From positions 62,001 to 126,000 of the forward strand of contig CALWJV010000013.1 of the NCBI GenBank assembly GCA_944381115.1: a DNA stretch of 64,000 bases, written 5' to 3'. Positions within the stretch are counted from its first letter, which is position 1. Each line of letters opens with the position of its first letter. A program made the position numbers and the translations under genes. The notes beneath the pieces were generated by a model that ran no database searches, was not told the origin of the DNA, and saw only the letters and a program-made list of their open reading frames with translations. This document shows, piece after piece, positions 45,615-56,479 of the stretch. The DNA is from an uncultured Clostridia bacterium (GTDB lineage: Bacteria > Bacillota > Clostridia > Oscillospirales > CAG-272).

Positions 45615-48233
45615 CTATTCTCCTTCTTCAGCGCTTCCAGAAATATCCGCTTTTTCCTCAGAAATTACCGCTCCTGTAACATTTTTGCTTGCATTGTCTT
45701 CGGTATTCATTCGGTTTTCTTCGGAAAATTCTTTTCCGTCTGTGATATTTTCGTTTAATTCATCTTCTGTTTCATCCGTGTCGGAACCCTCTTCTTCAGG
45801 TTTACCTACATTTGCAAGAGAGCAAACTTTACCGTTTTCTGAAAGTCTCATTACTATAACTCCGCTTGCACTTCTCGAATATACGGAAATATCTTTTACA
45901 TGCGTTCTTATGGTTATACCGTCATTTGAAACAAGAACAACGTCATCCTCTTCATTTACAGTTGCAATTGCGGCAAGTAATCCGGTTTTTTCGTTTAGTC
46001 CGTGAACATATACTCCCTTTCCGCCTCTGTTTCTTGTCACAAAATCACTGAAATGGCTTCTTTTACCATATCCGTTCTCCGTTACTGTAAGAAGTAAATC
46101 ATTTTCTCTTACTAACGCTACACCTACAACGTAATCATTTTCAGCCAGTCTTATTCCGCGGACACCCCTTGCTGTTCTTCCCATAACTCTTGCATCGTTT
46201 TCATCAAAACGGACTGCATTTCCGTTTCTTGTTGCGATAATTATCTCATCGTTTCCGGTCGTATGTCTTGCATAAACCAATTCATCGCCTTCATCGAGCG
46301 TAAGTGCTATTTTTCCGCCTTTACGCTGGTATTCATATTCAGAAAGTTTTGTTCTTTTTACAACTCCGAACTTTGTTACTGTCAAAAGGTACTCTTCTTC
46401 GCTGTAATCATTTACCGAGATCATTGCGGTTACCTTTTCTCCATCCGACATTTCAAGCAGGTTTACAACATTGATTCCTTTTGCTGTCCTGCTCGCCTCC
46501 GGTATTTTATACGCTCTTGTTGTAAACACTTTTCCAAAATTGGTAAAGAGCATTAAATCTGAATGGCTGTATACCGCTGCCATGCTCTCAACAAAATCTT
46601 CCTCCTTGGTGGTTATTCCTTTGATTCCTTTTCCGCCTCTTGCCTGTGCGTTATAACTTTCCGATGACATCCTCTTAATATATCCTGCGTGTGTCATTGT
46701 AATAACACATGTATGCCTATCAATAAGATCTTCATCGTCAATGTCTGCAAGAAGACTTATTTCTGTACGTCTTGTGTCAGAAAACTTATTCTTTATATCC
46801 GTAAGATCTTCTTTTATTATCTGCATTATCTTACTTTCATGAGAAAGTTTATCGGTAAGATCCTCTATTGTTGTATAAAGTTTTGCAAGTCTTTCCTCAA
46901 CTTTTTTCCGCTCAAGCCCGGTTAACCTTCCGAGAGTCATTTCCACTATCGCCTGAGACTGAGGATCTGTCAGGAAAAATCTTTCACATAATTTCTGTTT
47001 TGCTTCGACTATGTTGGCCGAGCTTTTTATTATCTCTACCACCTCGTCAATATTATCGGATGCTACATTATATCCTTCACAGATATGTGCTTCTTTCTTT
47101 GCCTTTTCAAGTTCGAAATTAAGACGTCGTACAATTACCTGTTTCTGATGCTCAATATAATGATGAAGCATATCCTTTAGTCCAAGAACTTTCGGTATAT
47201 TGTCTACAAGTGCAAGCATATTTACCGCAAAAGTATCTTCAAGTTGAGTATATTTATAAAGTTGATTAAGAAGTACTTGTCCATTTATATCTCGTCTGAA
47301 TTCCACCACTATACGAAGTCCGTCTTTTCCCGATTCGTCCCGGATATCGGTTATTCCGTCTACTTTTTTCTCTTTGTGGCAGTTTACCATCTGCTCTACA
47401 AGTGTAACCTTATTTACCTGATACGGTATTTCGGTAATTATTATTCTTCTTTTTTCGTCGTCTACTGTTGCCCGTGAACGGACTTTTATCTTTCCTCTTC
47501 CTGTTTCATATGCCTCTTTTATTCCGCTTTTTCCACAAATTATTGCCCCGGTCGGGAAATCAGGTCCTTTGACAAACTGCATGATATCCGCAGTTGTTGC
47601 ATCAGGATTTTCCATTAAATATATAACACCGTCAATTACCTCTCCGAGGTTATGTGTCGGTATATTTGTCGCCATTCCTACTGCTATACCTATTGATCCG
47701 TTTACGAGAAGATTCGGAAATCTTGACGGCAAAACTGTCGGTTCTTTTAATTTGTTGTCAAAGTTAGGTGAAAAATCCACTACGTCTTTTTCAATATCAT
47801 ACATCATACAGTCAGCAAGTTTACTCATTCTCGCCTCGGTATAACGATATGCTGCCGCATCGTCTCCGTCAATATTTCCGAAGTTTCCGTGTCCTTCTAT
47901 AAGGGGATACCTTAATGAAAAGTCCTGTGCCATGCGGACCATTGTATAATAAACAGCGCTGTCTCCGTGAGGATGATATCTTCCGAGGACGTTTCCGACC
48001 GTTGTTGCAGATTTACGGAACGGTCTGTCATAAGTAAGATGATCTTCATACATTGCGTAAAGTATACGTCGGTGAACCGGTTTAAGTCCGTCCCTGACAT
48101 CCGGAAGTGCCCTTGCCATAATTACACTCATTGCATAATTTATAAATGATGTCTTAACTTCCTTTCCCATTTGAACCGGCACAATTTTCTGATCTTTAAA
48201 TTCTATATCTTCGTTTTCTCTTTTTTTATCCAT
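45615..48233 (-). CDS. gyrA: DNA gyrase subunit A
   Basis: An 872-residue type II topoisomerase subunit. The catalytic tyrosine is Tyr131 ([10 protein letters not shown]), and the C-terminal beta-pinwheel begins after about residue 500 with the gyrase box QARGGKG, which identifies it as GyrA rather than ParC. The last 65 residues are an acidic tail. In the quinolone-determining region the sequence is [12 protein letters not shown]: the position that is Asp87 in E. coli is Tyr here. GGAAAGGAAAAAA precedes the ATG. It is separated from gyrB by 569 bases, which is unusual. Confidence 0.98.
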   Translation of the reverse strand: MDKKRENEDIEFKDQKIVPVQMGKEVKTSFINYAMSVIMARALPDVRDGLKPVHRRILYAMYEDHLTYDRPFRKSATTVGNVLGRYHPHGDSAVYYTMVRMAQDFSLRYPLIEGHGNFGNIDGDDAAAYRYTEARMSKLADCMMYDIEKDVVDFSPNFDNKLKEPTVLPSRFPNLLVNGSIGIAVGMATNIPTHNLGEVIDGVIYLMENPDATTADIMQFVKGPDFPTGAIICGKSGIKEAYETGRGKIKVRSRATVDDEKRRIIITEIPYQVNKVTLVEQMVNCHKEKKVDGITDIRDESGKDGLRIVVEFRRDINGQVLLNQLYKYTQLEDTFAVNMLALVDNIPKVLGLKDMLHHYIEHQKQVIVRRLNFELEKAKKEAHICEGYNVASDNIDEVVEIIKSSANIVEAKQKLCERFFLTDPQSQAIVEMTLGRLTGLERKKVEERLAKLYTTIEDLTDKLSHESKIMQIIKEDLTDIKNKFSDTRRTEISLLADIDDEDLIDRHTCVITMTHAGYIKRMSSESYNAQARGGKGIKGITTKEEDFVESMAAVYSHSDLMLFTNFGKVFTTRAYKIPEASRTAKGINVVNLLEMSDGEKVTAMISVNDYSEEEYLLTVTKFGVVKRTKLSEYEYQRKGGKIALTLDEGDELVYARHTTGNDEIIIATRNGNAVRFDENDARVMGRTARGVRGIRLAENDYVVGVALVRENDLLLTVTENGYGKRSHFSDFVTRNRGGKGVYVHGLNEKTGLLAAIATVNEEDDVVLVSNDGITIRTHVKDISVYSRSASGVIVMRLSENGKVCSLANVGKPEEEGSDTDETEDELNENITDGKEFSEENRMNTEDNASKNVTGAVISEEKADISGSAEEGE

Positions 48234-48456
48234 TTTTTTCCTTTCCGTTCGAAAAACCGTCTTTAAATGATTTTTCTCATGAGTTTAATATCAATGCAAA
48301 GATTTTTTACCTGAAATTATTTTTTTGACTAAGGTCTTTTTTATTATTTTAGTCTCGGTATTTCGTTTATTTCTGATATTAAATTCCTGTTCTTGTTCAT
48401 GTATTTATGCTGTTATAATCAATACGTAATTTCTGTCGTTATTCTGGCTTTTTTGG

Positions 48457-48772
48457 TGTTGAAAACTTAATCCTCAGGGTTGTTGAAAACTTTGCTTTTT
48501 GGTTTATATTTTATTTTTTTTTCCACTGTAAACAACGTATTTTCACATAAAATTCACATGACAAAAATTGTTTTTATAAAGTATGTATATTGATTTTTAA
48601 GCATTTGCACAATTTTGATTTTTTCTTTTTTTTTACCCATCAGCCTTTGATTTTATTGATCTTTTCTGGTTTGTAAATTTTTGTCAAAAAACGCCAAACG
48701 CATTTTTTTTCTTTTTATTTAGCAAAATTTGAGAAGTTTTCCACAAAGTTTTCAACACCCTGTGGAAAACTT
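48457..48772. other. DnaA-box-like cluster in the gyrB-gyrA intergenic region
   Basis: The 569-base gap (48234-48802) has no gene. It holds TTTTCCACA (48737-48745) and TGTGGAAAA (48761-48769) in inverted orientation, plus one-mismatch relatives: TGTTGAAAA at 48457-48465 and 48481-48489, TTTTCCACT at 48529-48537 and TTTTCAACA at 48749-48757. The two perfect sites also form a 12-bp inverted repeat (48734-48745 with 48761-48772), so an RNA hairpin near the end of gyrB is an alternative reading. The rest (48234-48456) is A+T-rich with nothing recognised. Confidence 0.55.
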
Positions 48773-48802
48773 TTTAAACATACTCTTTTTTTCTGTTGAT
48801 TT

Positions 48803-50755
<1,953 letters not shown>

Positions 50756-50806
50756 TCATATTTGAATTTTCTTATTTTTTACTTTTACTTTTTTACGGCT
50801 CTTTTT

Positions 50807-51058
50807 TTATTTAATATTTCCGTTTTCCGCCCTACGTTTTATGATTTTTGCGGCAAACTGTGAAAAATAGACCTTTCCGTCCTTCATCAATACAAACGAT
50901 TTTGGAATTTCATCTCCGGTCATTTCTGTCATTTTGTTTTTTTCCGCTTTTTTTAAAAATTCTTTTGTTGCTTTGGTAGAATTTGCTGTATCTAAATCAA
51001 ATACTCCTATCACGTCATCGGTTTTTACCGTCTTTTCGGGGCCTATGCTTATATACAC
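50807..51058 (-). CDS. remB: RemB-like DUF370 protein
   Basis: An 83-residue DUF370-family protein (MYISIGPEKTVKTDDVIGVFDLD). In Bacillus, YaaB/RemB lies at the same place between recF and gyrB and is linked to extracellular-matrix gene control; RemA, its relative, is a DNA-binding regulator. The conserved context and the shared opening support the assignment. GGAGG lies before the ATG. Confidence 0.88.
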   Translation of the reverse strand: MYISIGPEKTVKTDDVIGVFDLDTANSTKATKEFLKKAEKNKMTEMTGDEIPKSFVLMKDGKVYFSQFAAKIIKRRAENGNIK

Positions 51059-51093
51059 TGATTTTTCCTCCGTTTCAGATATTCAGTTCTTTC

Positions 51094-52149
51094 CTATGCA
51101 ATAATTTCTCCGTTTTTTACGGTAAATATATTTCCTACGTTTACTTTCTCGCAACATGTTATTATAACCTGCTTGTCCGAAAGTCCAGATAATATATAAT
51201 CTTTACGCCTTTGATCAAGTTCACTCAATATATCGTCAAACAAGAATACAGGATCTTCCCCGGTTATTTCCTTTGATATTTCTCCTTCTGCAAGTTTCAT
51301 TGCAAGTGCTATACTTCTCTGTTGCCCCTGAGACGCAAAATTTCTTGAATCTTTTCCATTAAGTTCTATATTAATATCGTCCTTATGGATTCCGTAAAGC
51401 GTTGTTCCCGCTCTTATTTCTTTTTCTGTGTTTTCCGTAAGTGATTTTATATATTCTTCTTTACTTTTTCTCTGAATGTAATTTATTTTTACTTTTTCTT
51501 TTCCGGCAGTCATTTCATTTATTATTTCTGATACAAATATTGAAAGTTTTTTAGTATATTTTTCTCTGTATTCTGATATCAACGCTCCATATTCTGCAAG
51601 TTGCTCCGAATAAACATAAATCATTTCCTTCAATAAATGTGTTTCCGGATCTTTTAAAAGAGAATTTCGCTGTGCAAGAGTCTTTTGATATTTTGACAGT
51701 GACGACATATATAACGGAAAAAGTTGTGAAATTGCTATGTCCTCAAAATTTCTCCTCTCAGACGGTCCGTCTTTTACAATAGAAAGATGTTCGGGGCTAA
51801 ACAGAACTGCCCTGAAAATCCCTATAAATTCGCTCAGACGGGCTGTTTTTATATTTTCCTTTAAACATATCTTTTTTGAGTTTTCAAAAAATTTTATTTC
51901 GTGACTTCTTTTTCGGACTTTATCATAAAATTCCGTTTTTATTTCCGCTTCTTTCTCTCCAAAGCGTATAATTTCTTTGTCGCTTGCAAGCCTAAAACTT
52001 TTACCATATGCAAAATAATATATACCTTCAAGAAAATTTGTTTTTCCTTGGGCATTTTCGCCGTACAGGACGTTTATTCCTGGACTGAACTTTACTTCTG
52101 TATTTTCAATATTCCTGTAATTTTTGAATTTTATTTTTTCGCAGTACAT
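51094..52149 (-). CDS. recF: DNA repair/recombination protein RecF
   Basis: A 351-residue SMC-like ATPase that helps load RecA at gaps. Walker A is YGENAQGKTNFLE, the signature is FASQGQQRSIALAMKLAE and Walker B DPVFLFDDILSELD. It starts seven bases after the dnaN stop; the S4-domain gene yaaA (rlbA) that usually lies between dnaN and recF is missing. Confidence 0.96.
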   Translation of the reverse strand: MYCEKIKFKNYRNIENTEVKFSPGINVLYGENAQGKTNFLEGIYYFAYGKSFRLASDKEIIRFGEKEAEIKTEFYDKVRKRSHEIKFFENSKKICLKENIKTARLSEFIGIFRAVLFSPEHLSIVKDGPSERRNFEDIAISQLFPLYMSSLSKYQKTLAQRNSLLKDPETHLLKEMIYVYSEQLAEYGALISEYREKYTKKLSIFVSEIINEMTAGKEKVKINYIQRKSKEEYIKSLTENTEKEIRAGTTLYGIHKDDINIELNGKDSRNFASQGQQRSIALAMKLAEGEISKEITGEDPVFLFDDILSELDQRRKDYILSGLSDKQVIITCCEKVNVGNIFTVKNGEIIA

Positions 52150-52156
52150 AAAAAAT

Positions 52157-53308
52157 TTATTCTTTCATTCTTATAGGCAAGACAAGATAAAGAAAATCAT
52201 CGTTTGTTTTTTCAATAGGTTTTATTACCATTGCAGAAAGAGGAGTATTCATTCCGCATATTATGTTTTCGGTTCCTGTTGCTCTTAATGCCTCTAACAA
52301 ATATAGACAGTCAAATCCTATTTCTATTCCGTCTTCTGTTCCTTTTTCTAAAGTTTCTATTGTTATTTCGTCATATACTCTTCCGCTTGCCGATACTGAT
52401 GAAATTTTCAGCATATCGTTTTCAAATTTACATTTAACGTAATTTTTTGTATTATCTGATGTCTTTTCTTCTGATACAAGAAATGCTCTTTCAAGACTTT
52501 TTATAAGTCTTTCTGTTTCTATTTTGCATATTATTTTACTTGATGTAGGTATAAATTTACCGTAATCAAGATACTCTCCTTCTATTATCCTGGAAAAGAA
52601 AAGAAGTCCTCCACACTCAAATACCGCGTTTCTTCTCGTTACAGATACTGTTACCATTTCTCCGGGATCCTTAAGTATTTTTACAAGTTCACTAAGTGTT
52701 TTCCCAGGAAGTATAAAACTAGCTTGTGGCTGTTTTTCTCCTATTGATAATATTTCACATTTTTGCTCACGAACTGCAAGCCTGTTTCCGTCACATGCTG
52801 CTATCTTTATTCCTTCCTCAGAAAAAACAATATATGCTCCGTTAAGTATTGCTCTGGTTTCGTTATGTGCAACGGCAAATGCTGTTCTCTGTATCATCTG
52901 ACGGAAAACTTCTTGATTTATTGTAAATCTTATTTCAGATTTAAACTCAGGTAGTGAAGGGAAATCTGCTCCGTCAAGCGCGCTGAGTTCAAACTCACTT
53001 TTTCCTCCCGATATTTTTACGGTATTTCTCCCGTCTACGGATATATTTATATCTCCTTCTGGCATTGCTCTTATTATCTGATTAAACCTTATGCCGTTAA
53101 TTATGTAACTTCCGCTTTCATTTACTTTGGCATTTATTTTTACTCTGAATCCTTTTTCAAGGTCAAAAGATGTAATTACACAAGCATTATCTCCGCTTGT
53201 TGTAATCAATAATCCTTCAATTGCTGCAATAGTATTTTTATTTGATACCGCTCCCATAAGCGGTGCTACTGCATTACAAATAGTACTTTTTTCAAAAGTT
53301 ATATTCAT
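52157..53308 (-). CDS. dnaN: DNA polymerase III beta clamp
   Basis: A 383-residue sliding clamp with three repeated domains. MNITFEKSTICNAVAPLMGAV-type N-terminus, the ALDGADFPSLPEF segment and the C-terminal YLVLPIRMKE (the usual MPMR end is here LPIR) are visible. AAGGAAAGGAATTTTAAA precedes the ATG. The origin lies immediately upstream, between it and dnaA. Confidence 0.97.
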   Translation of the reverse strand: MNITFEKSTICNAVAPLMGAVSNKNTIAAIEGLLITTSGDNACVITSFDLEKGFRVKINAKVNESGSYIINGIRFNQIIRAMPEGDINISVDGRNTVKISGGKSEFELSALDGADFPSLPEFKSEIRFTINQEVFRQMIQRTAFAVAHNETRAILNGAYIVFSEEGIKIAACDGNRLAVREQKCEILSIGEKQPQASFILPGKTLSELVKILKDPGEMVTVSVTRRNAVFECGGLLFFSRIIEGEYLDYGKFIPTSSKIICKIETERLIKSLERAFLVSEEKTSDNTKNYVKCKFENDMLKISSVSASGRVYDEITIETLEKGTEDGIEIGFDCLYLLEALRATGTENIICGMNTPLSAMVIKPIEKTNDDFLYLVLPIRMKE

Positions 53309-53609
53309 TTTAAAATTCCTTTCCTTTTCAAATCATAAAATTTTAATTAATTGCATCTATCAACAACTACTGTTATAATTTTTGTGAAGTTGAATTTTTT
53401 TTGAAAATTCAAATTAAAATTATTTTTAATAGAAGAAGTAGTAATAGTAGTAATAATAGGGCATGTGGAAACTGTGGAAAAGTTTTGTTTTTTTATAAAA
53501 GAAAAACATATGTGGAAAATTTTTATTTTTAAGTTGAAAAGTAAAAATAAAATTGTTGAAAACAAAAAAATTTTTGTTCTTTCTTAATGAAAAGGGCATA
53601 AAAATATTT
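53309..53609. other. Replication origin oriC with DnaA-trio unwinding element
   Basis: The dnaA-dnaN gap contains a complete basal unwinding element. Ten consecutive triplets of the form TAG/TAA/AAG (53430-53459) lead into a G/C spacer GGCA (53460-53463) and two abutting DnaA boxes, TGTGGAAAC (53464-53472) and TGTGGAAAA (53473-53481). A third box TGTGGAAAA is at 53511-53519 and a one-mismatch TGTTGAAAA at 53554-53562. Read 3' to 5' the triplets are the GAT/AAT/GAA repeats known as DnaA-trios in Bacillus subtilis, which guide DnaA onto single strands. Unwinding should proceed toward dnaN into the A+T-rich stretch 53330-53429. All coding directions around it fit divergent replication. Confidence 0.93.
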
Positions 53610-54998
53610 TTATCTTGTTATTTCTTTTATAAGTTCATTTATTTCTATTTCAAATGAGGAATTGTTTTTTATTTCCTTTTCTATTCTTTTGTAAGATGAC
53701 ATTATTGTAGTATGGTCTTTTGAAAAAATCTTACCTATTGCCGGGTAAGAAAGTTCTAATACTTTTTTCATTATATAAATACAGATATGTCTGGTTTTTG
53801 AAATATTGCTTGCGCGCTTTTCGCTGTATATATCTTTTATGTTTATACCGTATTTTGCAGATACTTTTTTTATTATAATTTCCGGTGTGACGGATATTTG
53901 TCCGGTAGATGAAATCATATCCGAAATACATGAATTTACAAGAGGGACGGTTATTTCTTCTCCGCTTAAAAAACTGTATGCAATTATTCTCTTTATTGCT
54001 CCTTCAATCTGACGAATATTGCTTGTAAGTTTTTCAGCAAGAAATGTAAGTACGTCATTCGGAAAAGTACGTCCCAAAGTTTGCGCTTTATTCTGCATTA
54101 TTGCTATACGTAGTTCAAAATCTGGTGGTTGTATATCTACTGTTAATCCCCAGTCAAATCTGGTTCTGAGTCTTTCTTCGAGTTTTTGTATATCCTTTGC
54201 TGGACGGTCTGATGTCAAAATTATTTGTTTTCCGTGTTCGTAAAGATCATTGAAAGTGTGAAAAAACTCTTCTTGCGTCGATTCTTTACCGGCAATAAAA
54301 TGAATGTCATCTATTAAAAGAACATCTGCTTTTCTGTATTTTTCTCTGAATTGTCCGGTAAGTCCTCGGCTAATACTTTCAATCATTTGGTTTGTAAATT
54401 CCTCGCCTTTTACATAGATTATAGTACTTTCCGGAAAGTTTTTATGTATTTCATTTGTTATTGCATAAAGCAGATGAGTTTTTCCCAGACCACTTGGACC
54501 GTAAATAAAAAGAGGATTATAAGAATGTGCCGGTTCTTTTGAAACGGCAGTACATGCAGCATATGCAAACCTGTTGGAGGATCCTACTATAAAGTTTTCA
54601 AATGTATATTGAGAAGAATGAGAGTCATCCTGAACAACTGCTTTTGAAAGATCATTTTTTTCTGCGCTTATGGAAAACGTTTTTTCTTCTGTATTTTCGG
54701 AAACTTTTATTGATGTATCTTTTTTTGAACTATTTTTTTTAACATTAAAATTTTCGTCGACAGTAAAAACGGTATTTACACTGTAACCTATTATCGATTC
54801 AAAAGCGTCCTCAATTGACTTGAAAAGTTTTTTCTCAAGAACATCTTTTTTTAGTGAAGTTTCTGCCAAAAGAACCGCATCGGTATCAGTAAGATCGATA
54901 AGTTTAAGACCGTTTATCCAAAGGGACATAACAGTTGAAGAAAGTTTTTTTTTCAGTTCTTCTGAAACAAGACTCCAAATTTCATCAAATTCCTGCAT
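53610..54998 (-). CDS. dnaA: Chromosomal replication initiator DnaA
   Basis: A 462-residue initiator. Domain I occupies about 1-80, a variable linker 85-130, and the AAA+ domain III follows with Walker A GPSGLGKT (167-174) and Walker B VLLIDDIHF (227-235). Domain IV holds the box-binding signature, here DHTTIMSSYKRIE. It is transcribed toward the origin, as in Bacillus. AAAAAGGA lies upstream of the ATG. Confidence 0.98.
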   Translation of the reverse strand: MQEFDEIWSLVSEELKKKLSSTVMSLWINGLKLIDLTDTDAVLLAETSLKKDVLEKKLFKSIEDAFESIIGYSVNTVFTVDENFNVKKNSSKKDTSIKVSENTEEKTFSISAEKNDLSKAVVQDDSHSSQYTFENFIVGSSNRFAYAACTAVSKEPAHSYNPLFIYGPSGLGKTHLLYAITNEIHKNFPESTIIYVKGEEFTNQMIESISRGLTGQFREKYRKADVLLIDDIHFIAGKESTQEEFFHTFNDLYEHGKQIILTSDRPAKDIQKLEERLRTRFDWGLTVDIQPPDFELRIAIMQNKAQTLGRTFPNDVLTFLAEKLTSNIRQIEGAIKRIIAYSFLSGEEITVPLVNSCISDMISSTGQISVTPEIIIKKVSAKYGINIKDIYSEKRASNISKTRHICIYIMKKVLELSYPAIGKIFSKDHTTIMSSYKRIEKEIKNNSSFEIEINELIKEITR

Positions 54999-55065
54999 TT
55001 TTACTTTTTTTCCTTTTTATACTTATATACTTAATTAAATATATTATAAATATTTATTTTAAATA

Positions 55066-55094
55066 ATTATAACATATAGGTATATGTATTACAA
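55066..55094 (-). promoter_or_regulatory. dnaA promoter
   Basis: TTGTAA (55094-55089), 17-base spacer and TATAAT (55071-55066) on the minus strand, with an extended -10 TG. It lies about 60 bases before dnaA. No TGTGGAAAA box is seen in this gap. Confidence 0.75.
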
Positions 55095-55170
55095 CTTTTA
55101 AAATCTATTGTTAACAAAAAATTTACAAGACAAACCTGTCAAAAATATAAATTATTTTATAAAAAAGGTC

Positions 55171-55200
55171 TTGACAATTTGTACTTTAATAGTATATAAT
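55171..55200 (+). promoter_or_regulatory. rpmH promoter
   Basis: TTGACA (55171-55176), an 18-base spacer and TATAAT (55195-55200). It diverges from the dnaA promoter. Confidence 0.8.
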
Positions 55201-55275
55201 AAAAAATACGATGCAAAACTATGCATAACAGCAGAAGGTATATTACGTATTTTAAGAAAACGGAGGTGGAAGAAT

Positions 55276-55410
55276 ATGCTTAGAACATATCAGCCTAAGA
55301 AAAGACAAAGAAAAAAAGAACATGGCTTTCGTAAGCGTATGAAGACCGCAAACGGAAGAAAGGTATTGAAAAGAAGACGCGCAAAAGGAAGAGAAAGACT
55401 TACCTATTAA
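55276..55410 (+). CDS. rpmH: Ribosomal protein bL34
   Basis: A 44-residue basic protein ([20 protein letters not shown] onward, ending [12 protein letters not shown]) matching bL34 along its length. A strong GGAGG lies 11 bases before the ATG. It opens the plus-strand side of the origin region. Confidence 0.97.
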   Translation: MLRTYQPKKRQRKKEHGFRKRMKTANGRKVLKRRRAKGRERLTY

Positions 55411-55446
55411 TAGAAAGTGTGTCATAGGCGAAACTTTCGTCACTTT

Positions 55447-55488
55447 CACGCAAGTGGGACATTCTGCGTGTTTTCACTTGCGTGTTTT
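55447..55488 (+). terminator. Intrinsic terminator after rpmH
   Basis: A 10-bp perfect stem (cacgcaagtg / cacttgcgtg) followed by TTTTCTTT. It would end most rpmH transcripts before rnpA. Confidence 0.75.
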
Positions 55489-55526
55489 CTTTCGTATTTA
55501 AATTTTTATTAAAAATAAAACTTACG

Positions 55527-55567
55527 ATAGATGAAAGGCGCTGTAAGCGAGTTCATCTATTTTTTGT
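55527..55567 (+). terminator. Second terminator-like hairpin in the rpmH-rnpA gap
   Basis: A 9-bp perfect stem (atagatgaa / ttcatctat) with a 16-base loop and T6. The remaining part of this 308-base gap (55411-55718) contains no gene that I can support. Confidence 0.65.
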
Positions 55568-55718
55568 TAGAAAACTTTTAAAGGTAAAATTATTATTTTG
55601 CTTTTTGGAAAAACCCGGGTCCTGTTTATATAAAGACAGAACACGTCAGGAAAAAACAGAGATGTAAAAATCCATATAGAAAAAATACCAGAATTCATAA
55701 TAAAATTTGTGAAGGCAT

Positions 55719-56120
55719 ATGAAAATTACATCAATAAAAGAAAATTACCTTTATAAAAAGGTATATATAAACGGAAATAAAGTCTATGGAAAATATACAA
55801 TTATATATACTTTGAAGGATAGTAAAGCATATAAGTTTAAAAAAGAGAATCCCGGAAAAAAATATATAAACAGAGTCGGACTGACCGTAACGAAAAAAAT
55901 AGGAAAATCTGTAATTAGAAACAGAGTTAAAAGAATAATAAGAGCAGCATTTGTACAGATAGAGAAAAATTATTATATTAAAAAAGGAAATCTAATAGTA
56001 ATAGTTGCAAGAGAAGAAGCAGTTGAGTCAAAGTCCGGAGATATTTACTCAGAAATGATAAAACAGTTTTCAAAACTTGCGCTTATAGAAGAAAAAAGAC
56101 CGGAAAACAAATCTAACTGA
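55719..56120 (+). CDS. rnpA: Ribonuclease P protein component
   Basis: A 133-residue basic protein that assists RNase P RNA in 5' tRNA maturation. The RNR-type signature is present as RVGLTVTKKIGKSVIRNRVK followed by RIIRAAF. The N-terminus is divergent (SIKENYLYKKVYINGNKVY) but aligns with the family opening. GAAGG is close to the ATG. It overlaps no gene and is followed by yidD after 20 bases. Confidence 0.94.
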   Translation: MKITSIKENYLYKKVYINGNKVYGKYTIIYTLKDSKAYKFKKENPGKKYINRVGLTVTKKIGKSVIRNRVKRIIRAAFVQIEKNYYIKKGNLIVIVAREEAVESKSGDIYSEMIKQFSKLALIEEKRPENKSN

Positions 56121-56140
56121 AAAAATTGTAAATCTAAAGA

Positions 56141-56455
56141 ATGAAAAATATATTTTTATACCCGATTGTATTATACAGAAAATTTCTTTCACCGTTAAAG
56201 CCAAAATGCTGTAGATTTTCTCCGACATGCTCGTTATATGCGTATAAAGCGATAAATGAATGGGGCGCGGCATTGGGAATTTTGCTTGCAGTGTATAGAA
56301 TTCTGCGGTGTAACCCTTTTTGTAAGGGAGGGGAGGATAATATACCCCGCAGGAAAAGAAAGGTAATACCGAAAACAAAAATCTGTGTAAAAAATAATAT
56401 TAAAAGAAAAAAAAGAAACGATATAACGCCTTTTTATTTTGCATATGAAATATAA
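56141..56455 (+). CDS. yidD: Membrane-protein insertion factor YidD
   Basis: A 104-residue protein with the YidD core (YRKFLSPLKPKCCRFSPTCS, then YAYKAINEWGAALG and RILRCNPFCKGG). The last 35 residues are a basic tail. YidD aids insertion of membrane proteins with YidC, whose gene follows after 24 bases. Confidence 0.93.
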   Translation: MKNIFLYPIVLYRKFLSPLKPKCCRFSPTCSLYAYKAINEWGAALGILLAVYRILRCNPFCKGGEDNIPRRKRKVIPKTKICVKNNIKRKKRNDITPFYFAYEI

Positions 56456-56479
56456 GGACGTTAAAAAAGGAAATAGATT

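Noticed and set aside
53430..53459. Triplet microsatellite
   Set aside because: The TAG/TAA/AAG run ends exactly at a G/C spacer and DnaA boxes between dnaN and dnaA, which matches the DnaA-trio element rather than a random repeat.
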